Shown piece by piece: positions 42,461 through 49,117 of a stretch of DNA of 49,117 nt. Each line of letters starts with the position of its first letter. Position 1 is the first letter of the stretch. The notes beneath the pieces were generated by a model. That model saw only the letters and a program-made list of their open reading frames with translations, made no database searches and was not told the DNA's origin. Origin of the DNA: CANGYM01 sp044235825 (GTDB lineage: Bacteria; Pseudomonadota; Alphaproteobacteria; JAJTHO01; CANGYM01); NCBI GenBank assembly GCA_044235825.1, contig JBIIHL010000006.1, forward strand, positions 1-49,117, read 5' to 3'. A program made the position numbers and the translations under genes.

Positions 42461-42999
42461 TGCTGCCCCTGATGCTGGATGTGGACCGTCTGCCCATCGC
42501 CTTGGCGGGGCGGGGGGAGGCCTATGACAAACGCCTGACCCTGCTGACCGAGGCAGGGGCGGGGGCCCTAGACCTTTATCCCTTGCCGCAAGAGGGGGAA
42601 GAAAGCCCATCCCTGTTGCTCCACTTATCCGCTGGCACGTACCGTATTGTTTATATTGCGGGCCTTGGTGAAGACGAAGCCCGTCCCTATTACACCGCCG
42701 CCAAGGCCGGCGGGGCCTTTGTGAATGTGGAGGACGTTAAGCCCCTGTGTGATTTTCACGTCCCCTCGCTCATGCGGCGGGGGCCGGTGATGATCACGGT
42801 GTCCAGCGACGGCCAAGCGGCGGGCCTGTCCAAAGCCATCACGCAGCATCTGGGACAAGCCGTCTTTCCTGACCCCTGGGCCCAGCATTTCACAGACCTC
42901 GTGGCCCTCCGCGCCCGCATGAAGGCCGAAGGGGCGAGTTTTTCTGAGGTGGCCAAGGCCCTGAGGGAGGGGTTTGGGCGGCTGGTGGGGCATAGGTAA
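42460..42999 (+). CDS. Precorrin-2 dehydrogenase / sirohaem synthase N-terminal-type protein
   Basis: 179 residues from the ATG that overlaps the cysI stop (TGATG). It resembles the CysG/Met8 N-terminal domain: MLPLMLDVDRLPIALAGRGE, KAGGAFVNVEDVKPLCDFHV, then PSLMRRGPVMITVSSDGQAA and GLSKAITQHLG. This domain oxidises precorrin-2 to sirohydrochlorin with NAD+ and may insert iron. Its coupling to cysI, whose cofactor is sirohaem, supports this role. The NAD glycine motif is degenerate (ALAGRGEAYDKR), so the exact activity is not certain. A partial copy of its last 33 bases recurs at 43266-43298. Confidence 0.85.
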   Translation: MLPLMLDVDRLPIALAGRGEAYDKRLTLLTEAGAGALDLYPLPQEGEESPSLLLHLSAGTYRIVYIAGLGEDEARPYYTAAKAGGAFVNVEDVKPLCDFHVPSLMRRGPVMITVSSDGQAAGLSKAITQHLGQAVFPDPWAQHFTDLVALRARMKAEGASFSEVAKALREGFGRLVGHR

Positions 43000-43017
43000 C
43001 ATTTTGCAGGGGGGCGC

Positions 43018-43338
43018 ATGACCGAAACGCACGGGGCCATTGTTTTATTCAACACACAAAAAATCCGCCGTACTTGGTATCAGGGTGCATGGTGGTTTTC
43101 GGTGGTGGACGTGGCAGGCGCACTCACCGAAAGCCCAGACCCTGGGGCCTATTGGCGCAAGCTGAAACAGCGGATAAAAGCCGAAGACAACGAGGTCGTG
43201 ACATTTTGTCACGGGTTGAAATTGCCCCCCCACCCACAGTCTTGCCATGCCCCCGCATCGCCCGCGCCCTCAGGGAGGGGTTTTCGGGGTTGGTGGGGAT
43301 ACGGAGGACGGGGGATGAGGATAGAGTTTTTCCCTTAA
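43018..43338 (+). pseudogene. BRO-N domain protein, truncated remnant
   Basis: The first about 68 residues match the BRO family N-terminal domain: KIRRTWYQGAWWFSVVDVAG, AYWRKLKQRIKAEDNEVVTF, CHGLKL. BRO proteins are DNA-binding proteins of phages and mobile elements. After CHGLKL the frame leaves the family abruptly and runs into Pro/Gly-rich sequence with a 23-nt repeat and a decayed copy of the upstream gene's end. It is 18 nt after the sirohaem gene. I read it as a broken mobile-element remnant. Confidence 0.75.
43234..43256 (+). repeat. 23-nt repeat shared with the carB promoter (copy 1)
   Basis: The 23 bases begin CCACAGTCTTGCCATGCCCC and are identical to 44928-44950. Here it lies in the broken tail of the BRO-N ORF and has no -10 box after it. 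Confidence 0.85.
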
Positions 43339-43445
43339 GTCCTCACTGGCCTATGAAGAGTGCTGGGCATCCCTTATATAGTTATGCTGTGCGCTATTCT
43401 CAGGCCATTACGAAAATAAAAGAGAGACACTACAGGTTATGACAA

Positions 43446-43477
43446 AAGCCTGTCCCCCAACAATGGGGGACAGGCTT
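43446..43477. terminator. Strong hairpin terminator after the cysI-sirohaem-BRO region
   Basis: A perfect 13-bp stem AAGCCTGTCCCCC/GGGGGACAGGCTT with a 6-nt loop. A and T runs on either side are short, so it may act in either direction or be a bidirectional terminator. Confidence 0.7.
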
Positions 43478-43542
43478 AATAGTGGTGCAGTTTGGGGGGG
43501 AATGCAATTCTGTTAAAAACGATCAACAGGACATCAAAAAAG

Positions 43543-43577
43543 AATCCCCCCCAGCCTGTGGGGGCTGGGGGGGGGAT
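43543..43577 (-). terminator. Rho-independent terminator of the TadE-like gene
   Basis: On the minus strand a 14-bp G/C stem (AATCCCCCCCAGCC type arms) is followed by TTCTTTTTT. It lies about 10 nt past the stop of the gene at 43588. Confidence 0.85.
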
Positions 43578-43587
43578 TTTGGAATCC

Positions 43588-44739
43588 TTACTGCAACACA
43601 AGTGGTGCGCACCATACGTCACCATCGTCCATAACACCAACAACAACCATATTTTTGGTAGGTTCGCCATCACCCTGCCTGCAGTCATTGGTTGTGGATT
43701 TTATTCTCCCAGAAACATTAATAGAATAGGATGGTTTTACTGCGTTGTAAACCTGAGCGCAATAGGGCACGCCATTGGCAATGGCATATGCAAATTGTCC
43801 CCATGGACACCCATACCAACCTCTATCTTTGTCAACACACACAGCCCCGCCGGCAGACGTCGACTGCAACACCTGATCGCCAGAACACGTGTAGGCTTTA
43901 TCCATATCGACACAGGTTGGGTTGCCATTATTGACATTTTGTAGAACCTGACCCCAGGGGCAACCATAACTAGCATCACGGTCCACACACACCGCCGCGC
44001 CGTCCTTGACCTCTTTTAAAACCTGACCCGAAGCGCAAGTGTAATCGCCATCCTTGGCCACGCAAACGGGGTTACCATCAACGATTTTTTCCAGAGTTTG
44101 ACCACTGGCACAGGAATAATTCCGGTCACGGGCAACACAGGTGGCCGAACCCCCCGTAAAGCTTTGCAGAACTTGACCGTCAGGACAGGACATTTCTTTG
44201 GTGATGTACGCCAACGCTTTGCTTTTCATGACCATTGTTTCTGGCAGGGCGCCCCCTGTTAAGTTGGATAGAGGCGTGATGGCGTTATAGGTATAGGGAT
44301 AACAGATGTGAATGTAATAGTCGTTTTTATCATCCGCAGCATCCCCGCCCAGCCACGGATTGGCCCAGTTTTTAACGCCACCCCCAGAACAGAGGGTATC
44401 AAACTGCGCCGCCGTCATCATGGTTGTTCCAGATTGGATGTTGATTTTCGCAAACACGTTGTTGCCCTCACCAGGGCCGGTGTTTTTCAGGGACCCAAAC
44501 CCCAAATTGGTCACAAAGGTTTGCAAATCCGTAGATGAGGCCGACGGGTTGCCCTGCAGATAATCCCTGACGGAACTGGCAACATCACGCGCCTGATACC
44601 GAGCCATATACATATTTCCAAATTCCATCACCCCAAAGGTGATCACCAAAAACAGGGGTAGCAAGATGGCGGCCTCGATCATCCCGAATCCCCGATTCTG
44701 TCGGTAAAAGGATAGCCATAACTGTTTGAATCGTGACAT
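43588..44739 (-). CDS. TadE/TadG-like pilus-type protein with six cysteine repeats
   Basis: 383 residues. The N-terminus has a TadE-like segment: NRGFGMIEAAILLPLFLVIT and FGVMEFGNMYMARYQARDVA, the prepilin-like hydrophobic helix of Tad pilus minor proteins. Residues about 185-327 are six repeats of roughly 25 residues of the form C-x2-G-Q-x-L-x..-G-x-P-x-C-V-x-x-D (for example SCASGQTLEKIVDGNPVCVA). Each has two cysteines, likely disulfide-bonded outside the cell. A hydrophobic C-terminal part follows with two more Cys. AAGGTG precedes the ATG and a CtrA-like box lies upstream. No other tad genes are adjacent. Role: an exported pilus or surface protein, by inference. Confidence 0.8.
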   Translation of the reverse strand: MSRFKQLWLSFYRQNRGFGMIEAAILLPLFLVITFGVMEFGNMYMARYQARDVASSVRDYLQGNPSASSTDLQTFVTNLGFGSLKNTGPGEGNNVFAKINIQSGTTMMTAAQFDTLCSGGGVKNWANPWLGGDAADDKNDYYIHICYPYTYNAITPLSNLTGGALPETMVMKSKALAYITKEMSCPDGQVLQSFTGGSATCVARDRNYSCASGQTLEKIVDGNPVCVAKDGDYTCASGQVLKEVKDGAAVCVDRDASYGCPWGQVLQNVNNGNPTCVDMDKAYTCSGDQVLQSTSAGGAVCVDKDRGWYGCPWGQFAYAIANGVPYCAQVYNAVKPSYSINVSGRIKSTTNDCRQGDGEPTKNMVVVGVMDDGDVWCAPLVLQ

Positions 44740-44834
44740 AAGAACACCTTTTCTATGTTGTTTTTTCGGAAATTTTCCAAAGACTCACAGATGAACTTTT
44801 CAGCCATCTTATCCTTCATGATCCCCTCAAAAGA

Positions 44835-44849
44835 TTAACAAATGGTTAA
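44835..44849. promoter_or_regulatory. CtrA-type box (TTAA-N7-TTAA)
   Basis: TTAACAAATGGTTAA is an exact match to the TTAA-N7-TTAA site of the alphaproteobacterial cell-cycle regulator CtrA. It lies about 96 nt upstream of the TadE-like start and about 87 nt upstream of the carB -35. CtrA controls pilus and flagellar genes in this class, so the pilus gene is the likelier target. Confidence 0.55.
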
Positions 44850-44927
44850 TATTTTGAGAGTGTTCTGGTTTTTTTTAAACTTTGTTAGATTTTGTTCGAT
44901 CAAAGGGTGGTGATGATTTCTCCTCCG

Positions 44928-44950
44928 CCACAGTCTTGCCATGCCCCCGC
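44928..44950 (+). repeat. 23-nt repeat shared with the BRO-N remnant (copy 2)
   Basis: Identical to 43234-43256. It contains the -35 box of the carB promoter (TTGCCA). Confidence 0.85.
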
Positions 44951-44964
44951 GTTGCCCCTATAAA
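44936..44964 (+). promoter_or_regulatory. Sigma-70-type promoter of carB
   Basis: TTGCCA at 44936-44941, exactly 17 bases, TATAAA at 44959-44964. It predicts a start near 44971 and an about 22-nt leader holding AGAGGAA before the ATG. Confidence 0.7.
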
Positions 44965-44993
44965 GAATCCGTGAGACAACAGCAGAGGAATGT

Positions 44994-47900
44994 ATGCCCA
45001 AACGAGAGGATATTTCGTCGATTCTGATCATTGGGGCGGGGCCCATTGTTATTGGTCAGGCGTGCGAATTTGATTATTCGGGAACGCAGGCCTGCCGCGC
45101 CCTGCGGGAAGAAGGATACCGCGTGATCCTGATCAATTCCAACCCCGCCACCATCATGACGGACCCGTCATCGGCCGATGCGGTGTATATCGAACCCATC
45201 ACCCCCGACTTCGTCACCCAGATCATTGCCAAAGAGCGCCCTGATGCTTTGCTGCCCACCATGGGGGGACAGACGGCCCTGAACACGGCGCTGGCCTTGG
45301 AAAAGGCCGGTGTTTTAAAACAGTACAATGTCGAACTGATCGGGGCCAACGCCGATAGCATTGAACGCGCCGAAGATCGCCTGAAATTCCGCAATATCAT
45401 GGACGGCTTGGGTTTGGAAAGCCCCAAAAGTCAACTGGTACGCTCGCTCAGCGAGGCGCGTGATGCGCTGTCCATGGTGGGACTGCCCGCCATCATTCGC
45501 CCCTCCTTCACCTTGGCCGGAACGGGCGGGGGCATTGCGTACAACAGCGAAGAGTTCGAGGCCATTGTGGGCAACGGTCTGAAACTCTCCCCCGTGGGGG
45601 AGGTGTTGGTTGAGGAATCCGTTTTGGGCTGGAAAGAATATGAAATGGAAGTCGTGCGCGACCGCGCCGATAATGCCATTATTGTCTGTTCCATCGAAAA
45701 CATCGACCCCATGGGCATTCACACGGGGGACAGCATCACGGTGGCGCCGGCCTTGACCCTGACGGATAAAGAATATCAGCAAATGCGCGATGCCTCCATC
45801 GCCGTGCTGCGGGCCATTGGGGTGGAAACGGGGGGATCCAACGTTCAGTTTGCGGTGAATCCCGAAACGGGCCGTCAGGTGGTCATTGAAATGAACCCCC
45901 GTGTGTCGCGCTCTTCTGCCTTGGCCTCCAAAGCCACAGGATTCCCCATTGCCAAAATCGCGGCCAAGCTGGCCGTGGGCTATACTTTGGATGAGCTGCA
46001 AAACGACATCACCCGCACCACACCGGCAGCGTTTGAGCCCACCATTGATTATGTGGTCACCAAAATCCCCCGCTTTGCCTTTGAAAAGTTCCCAGGCACC
46101 ACCCACCATTTAACCACCGCCATGAAATCCGTGGGTGAGGTCATGGGTCTGGGCCGTAATTTCAAAGAATCTTTTCAAAAAGCCTTGGCCTCTTTGGAAA
46201 CGGGCCTTACCGGTTTGAACGCCCCCAAAGGCGCTGAATCTGTGGATGTCGAGGCCCTGCGGCGCAAGCTGGCCGAGCCCCTGCCCGAGCGTTTGCTGTG
46301 GGTGGCCGAGGGCCTGCGGCGCGGCCTGACGCCTGAGGATATCTATGCCATCACAAAAATTGATCTGTGGTACCTGCGCCAGATCGCCGAGATTGTGGAT
46401 ACAGAAAACACATTAAAAACCATGACACCAGACAGCCTGTCCCCCGAGGACTGGTTATCCCTGAAACAGGACGGCTTTACCGATGCCCGTTTGGGGGAAG
46501 TGCTGGGGGTTTCCCCTGATGCTGTGAAACACCATCGCTTGGGCCTTCCCGTGGTTTACAAACGGGTGGATACCTGCGCGGCTGAATTTGCCGCCAGCAC
46601 GGCCTATATGTACAGCACCTATGAGGCCCTAGCTCAGGGCCGCGAAAACTTATCCTGTGAATCTGCCATTTCAGACAAAACCAAAATCGTGATTCTGGGC
46701 GGCGGTCCCAACCGCATTGGTCAGGGGATTGAATTTGATTATTGCTGCGTTCATGCGGTTCTGGCCACGCGGGCCTTGGGTCACGAGGCCATTATGGTCA
46801 ACTGTAACCCCGAAACTGTGTCCACCGATTATGATCTGTCGGATCGCCTCTATTTTGAACCCTTAACGGCCGAACACGTCATTCAGATTTGCCAAAAGGA
46901 ACAGGAAAAGGGAACCCTGCTGGGCGTCATCGTGCAATTTGGGGGTCAAACCCCCCTGAAACTGGCCCACGCGCTAGAGGCCGCTGGCATTCCCATTTTG
47001 GGCACATCCCCCGATGCCATTGATCTGGCAGAGGATCGCGAGCGTTTTCAGAAATTGCTGCACACCCTGAATTTGAAACAACCGGCCAACGCCATTGCGC
47101 TGGGGGCGGAGGACGCTCTGCGGCACGGGCAGGCCCTTGGCTTTCCGCTGGTGGTGCGCCCCAGTTACGTTTTGGGCGGGCGGGCCATGGCGGTGGTGCA
47201 TGATGCGGATGAACTGCGGGCCTATCTGGACCGCGAAGCGGCCATACTGGGGGATAAACCCATTTTGCTGGATTCCTTCCTGAACGATGCCTACGAAGTT
47301 GACGTGGATGCCCTGTGCGATGGGCAAGACGTTTTTGTGGCCGGCATCATGGAGCACATCGAAGAGGCCGGCATTCATTCCGGCGATTCTGCATGCTCTT
47401 TGCCCCCCCACTCTTTGTCTGAGGGTTTGTGTGACGAACTGAAACGCCAAACCCGCGCTTTGGCCTTGGCGTTAAAGGTACGGGGTCTGATGAACATCCA
47501 ATTCGCCATTCGTGACAACGTGGTGTATGTGCTGGAGGTCAACCCCCGCGCATCCCGAACCGTCCCCTTTGTGGCCAAAGCCACGGGCTTGCCGCTGGCG
47601 GCCATGGCCACCCGCTTGATGGCGGGACAGACCTTGGCTGATTTGCCGGAACTGAAAACCTATACCCCGCCGCTGTCCTTTGCGGTGAAGGAATCTGTCT
47701 TTCCGTTTTCCCGCTTCCCAGGGGTGGATGTTTTGCTGGGCCCTGAAATGAAATCCACGGGGGAGGTCATGGGGCGCGATACCACCTTCGCCCGCGCCTA
47801 TGCTAAGGCTCAGATTGCGGCCGGTACGCCGCTGCCCCTTTCGGGGCGCGTGTTTCTTTCCGTGCGGGACGCCGACAAAGCGGCTATTGTGACGCTGGCG

Positions 47901-48218
47901 AAGGATCTGGAAGCCATGGGCTTTGCCCTGCTGGCCACCCAAGGCACGGCAGCCGTCATTCGCAGCGCCGGCGGCACGGTGGAAACTGTGCTGAAGGTTG
48001 GCGAAGGCCGCCCCGATATCGTGGATGCCCTGATCAGCAAAACCGTGGATCTGGTCATCAACACCACATCGGGATCAAAGGCCATTAAGGACAGCTTTTC
48101 CATCCGCCGCACGGCGGTGACCAACAGCATCCCTTATGTCACAACACTGGCCGCCGCCCGCGCCACCGTTGCCGCCATCCGCGCCATGAAGGAAGAGGGG
48201 TTGCGGGTTTTTATCTAA
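44994..48218 (+). CDS. carB: Carbamoyl-phosphate synthase large subunit
   Basis: 1074 residues, full length, with the two homologous halves of CarB. The first ATP-grasp half begins IIGAGPIVIGQACEFDYSGT and contains RPSFTLAGTGGGIAYN; the second begins ILGGGPNRIGQGIEFDYCCV (about residue 565) with RPSYVLGGRAMAVV. NPRVSRSSALASKATGFPIA and NPRASRTVPFVAKATGLPLA are the metal-binding motifs of each half. The C-terminal allosteric domain begins near residue 935. It makes carbamoyl phosphate for arginine and pyrimidine synthesis. carA is not adjacent; a TadE-like gene precedes and a tRNA follows. AGAGGAA lies ahead of the ATG. Confidence 0.98.
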   Translation: MPKREDISSILIIGAGPIVIGQACEFDYSGTQACRALREEGYRVILINSNPATIMTDPSSADAVYIEPITPDFVTQIIAKERPDALLPTMGGQTALNTALALEKAGVLKQYNVELIGANADSIERAEDRLKFRNIMDGLGLESPKSQLVRSLSEARDALSMVGLPAIIRPSFTLAGTGGGIAYNSEEFEAIVGNGLKLSPVGEVLVEESVLGWKEYEMEVVRDRADNAIIVCSIENIDPMGIHTGDSITVAPALTLTDKEYQQMRDASIAVLRAIGVETGGSNVQFAVNPETGRQVVIEMNPRVSRSSALASKATGFPIAKIAAKLAVGYTLDELQNDITRTTPAAFEPTIDYVVTKIPRFAFEKFPGTTHHLTTAMKSVGEVMGLGRNFKESFQKALASLETGLTGLNAPKGAESVDVEALRRKLAEPLPERLLWVAEGLRRGLTPEDIYAITKIDLWYLRQIAEIVDTENTLKTMTPDSLSPEDWLSLKQDGFTDARLGEVLGVSPDAVKHHRLGLPVVYKRVDTCAAEFAASTAYMYSTYEALAQGRENLSCESAISDKTKIVILGGGPNRIGQGIEFDYCCVHAVLATRALGHEAIMVNCNPETVSTDYDLSDRLYFEPLTAEHVIQICQKEQEKGTLLGVIVQFGGQTPLKLAHALEAAGIPILGTSPDAIDLAEDRERFQKLLHTLNLKQPANAIALGAEDALRHGQALGFPLVVRPSYVLGGRAMAVVHDADELRAYLDREAAILGDKPILLDSFLNDAYEVDVDALCDGQDVFVAGIMEHIEEAGIHSGDSACSLPPHSLSEGLCDELKRQTRALALALKVRGLMNIQFAIRDNVVYVLEVNPRASRTVPFVAKATGLPLAAMATRLMAGQTLADLPELKTYTPPLSFAVKESVFPFSRFPGVDVLLGPEMKSTGEVMGRDTTFARAYAKAQIAAGTPLPLSGRVFLSVRDADKAAIVTLAKDLEAMGFALLATQGTAAVIRSAGGTVETVLKVGEGRPDIVDALISKTVDLVINTTSGSKAIKDSFSIRRTAVTNSIPYVTTLAAARATVAAIRAMKEEGLRVFI

Positions 48219-48394
48219 GACGTCAGCGCAGTGGGGGTCTTGCTTTGGTTTTGGGCTTTGGCTGGGACCCATCCCCCTTGGTGCGGCCTCTAAGGCAGAT
48301 CAAGGATCCCTCTTCTGAACTGGAAAATCGACCCTCTTCATAAAAAAGCTTGTCAACGCATGAGTTCTGTTGTTATGTCAGCATCTTGTGATGC

Positions 48395-48485
48395 GGAGAG
48401 GTGGCCGAGTGGTCGAAGGCGCACGCCTGGAAAGTGTGTATATGCCAAAAGCGTATCAAGGGTTCGAATCCCTTTCTCTCCGCCA
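48395..48485 (+). tRNA. tRNA-Ser (anticodon GGA)
   Basis: Acceptor GGAGAGG/TCTCTCC, D-arm TGGCCGAGTGGTCGAAGGC, anticodon loop CTGGAAA (GGA), a long variable arm, T-loop GTTCGAATCC, discriminator G and encoded CCA. A type II tRNA, as expected for Ser. A broken integrase lies 165 nt downstream in the same direction. Confidence 0.96.
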
Positions 48486-48649
48486 TATCTTAACTTTCCC
48501 CCGTCCATCGTTGTCCAAAAAGTCCTTAATTGCCAAGGGTATTCTGTCTTTTTTCATCCAGGTTTGTCCAACGCTGTGTGTTTACATCCGCATAAAAAGG
48601 GGGCATATTCGGGGGCATAAATTGAACCAGCATTTACAGATGCCCCCAG

Positions 48650-49081
48650 ATGCCCCTGAACGATACGCAATGCCGCAATGCTAAGCCCCAAGAGAAGGCA
48701 AAAAAGCTGTCCGATTCAGGCGGGTTGTATTTAGAGGTGATGCCTACGGGGTCCAAATACTGGCGTTTTAAATACCGTTGGCATGGTAAAGAAAAACGGT
48801 TGGCTTTTGGTGTGTATCCCGAAGTGACGCTTGCGGAGGCCAGAGAAAAGCGGGATAAAGCCAGAAAATTGTTGTCAAACGGTGTTGATCCTTCTTTAGA
48901 GCGCAAACAGGCCCGACATCAGTCCAAAATGAACACGGATAACACGTTTGAAGTGATTGCCCGTGAATGGCACGAAATGCAAAGTGCAAAATGGATAAAA
49001 AACACGTCTGATTATACGTTGAGGCGTTTAGAAAACGATATTTTTCCTGTTTTGGGGGCGTATCCCATCAAAGATATATAG
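48650..49081 (+). pseudogene. Tyrosine recombinase/integrase, N-terminal fragment
   Basis: 143 residues ending at a TAG. It covers the arm-DNA-binding domain (DUF4102): KKLSDSGGLYLEVMPTGSKY, RWHGKEKRLAFGVYPEVTLA and EAREKRDKARKLLSNGVDPS, then the start of the core-binding domain (FEVIAREWHEMQSAKW, YTLRRLENDIFPVLG). The catalytic domain with the R-H-R-Y residues is missing, since a complete protein has about 400 residues. Genes of this type enter at the 3' end of tRNA genes; here tRNA-Ser lies directly upstream. An inverted repeat follows its stop. It is a dead remnant unless the frame is restored by an assembly error. Confidence 0.85.
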
Positions 49082-49086
49082 TATTT

Positions 49087-49113
49087 CCCTTTTTTAATCG
49101 TACTAAAAAAGGG
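49087..49113. repeat. A/T-type inverted repeat after the integrase fragment
   Basis: CCCTTTTTTA and TAAAAAAGGG pair as a 10-bp stem with a 7-nt loop. It may be a terminator for the fragment or the edge of an inserted element. It is the last structured feature before the window ends. Confidence 0.5.
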
Positions 49114-49117
49114 CATT

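Noticed and set aside
43074..43442. Overlapping plus-strand frame in the BRO-N region
   Set aside because: It starts inside the BRO-N match in another frame. Its REGFSGLVG segment is only the decayed copy of the sirohaem gene's end.
45315..46109. 264-codon minus-strand frame over carB
   Set aside because: Antisense shadow of carB with His/Gly-rich composition.
48370..48684. Plus-strand frames across tRNA-Ser
   Set aside because: They read through the tRNA and show no protein features.

Overview
The window reads as a chromosomal segment of an alphaproteobacterium (roughly 50-55% G+C by eye). Evidence: the alphaproteobacterial RpoB sequence type, an AddB-type recombination subunit, a MotA/MotB and long flagellin pair with a textbook sigma-54 promoter, a CtrA-like box (TTAA-N7-TTAA) ahead of a Tad-type pilus gene, and a fabI/rlmH/argC/holA gene set. 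It carries amino-acid and sulfur assimilation genes (argB, argC, leuA, metC-like, cysI with a siroheme dehydrogenase), so it is not an extremely reduced parasite. I cannot assign an order or genus from sequence alone.

Layout: 1-3.4 kb, motB(partial)-motA, a FolM-like reductase, rlmH-fabI with a tiny CxxC ORF, tRNA-Leu and tRNA-Gly. 3.5-9.5 kb, a KefB-like antiporter, flagellin, argC and holA. 9.6-11.6 kb is an accessory island with two HEPN/MNT toxin-antitoxin pairs whose antitoxins are mosaic copies, then an unusual promoter with an (AT)10 spacer and an orphan membrane-protein ORF. 11.7-17 kb, rplJ-rplL-rpoB without rplKA and without rpoC. 17-22 kb, argB, a 2-hydroxyacid-dehydrogenase/FAD-oxidase fusion divergent from an RpiR regulator, and mscL. 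22-26 kb, nuoD-grpE, tolA and two unrecognised genes. 26-31.3 kb, a leuA-HEPN-MNT-addB run. 31.3-34.7 kb, a 1090-residue orphan ORF with a 48-nt copy of the holA 3' end just upstream of its promoter. 34.8-43 kb, mutS, metC-like, an amino-acid ABC permease with decayed tandem copies of its 3' end, rnd, and cysI-sirC. 43-44.7 kb, a BRO-N remnant and a TadE-like pilus protein with six cysteine repeats. 45-49.1 kb, carB, then tRNA-Ser with a broken integrase behind it.

Two themes stand out. First, genes that normally sit in conserved clusters occur here as fragments (rplJL-rpoB, nuoD, tolA, addB, carB, a lone ABC permease), so the chromosome has been heavily rearranged. Second, small duplicated pieces mark several junctions: the holA tail, the permease tail, half of an MNT gene, CTGTNAC heptamer elements near argC, argB and leuA, and G-rich direct repeats around the HEPN/MNT island. 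The best candidates for undescribed biology are the 1090-residue orphan, the dehydrogenase-oxidase fusion with its three-site divergent control region, the (AT)10-spaced promoter, and the TadE-like protein with cysteine repeats.
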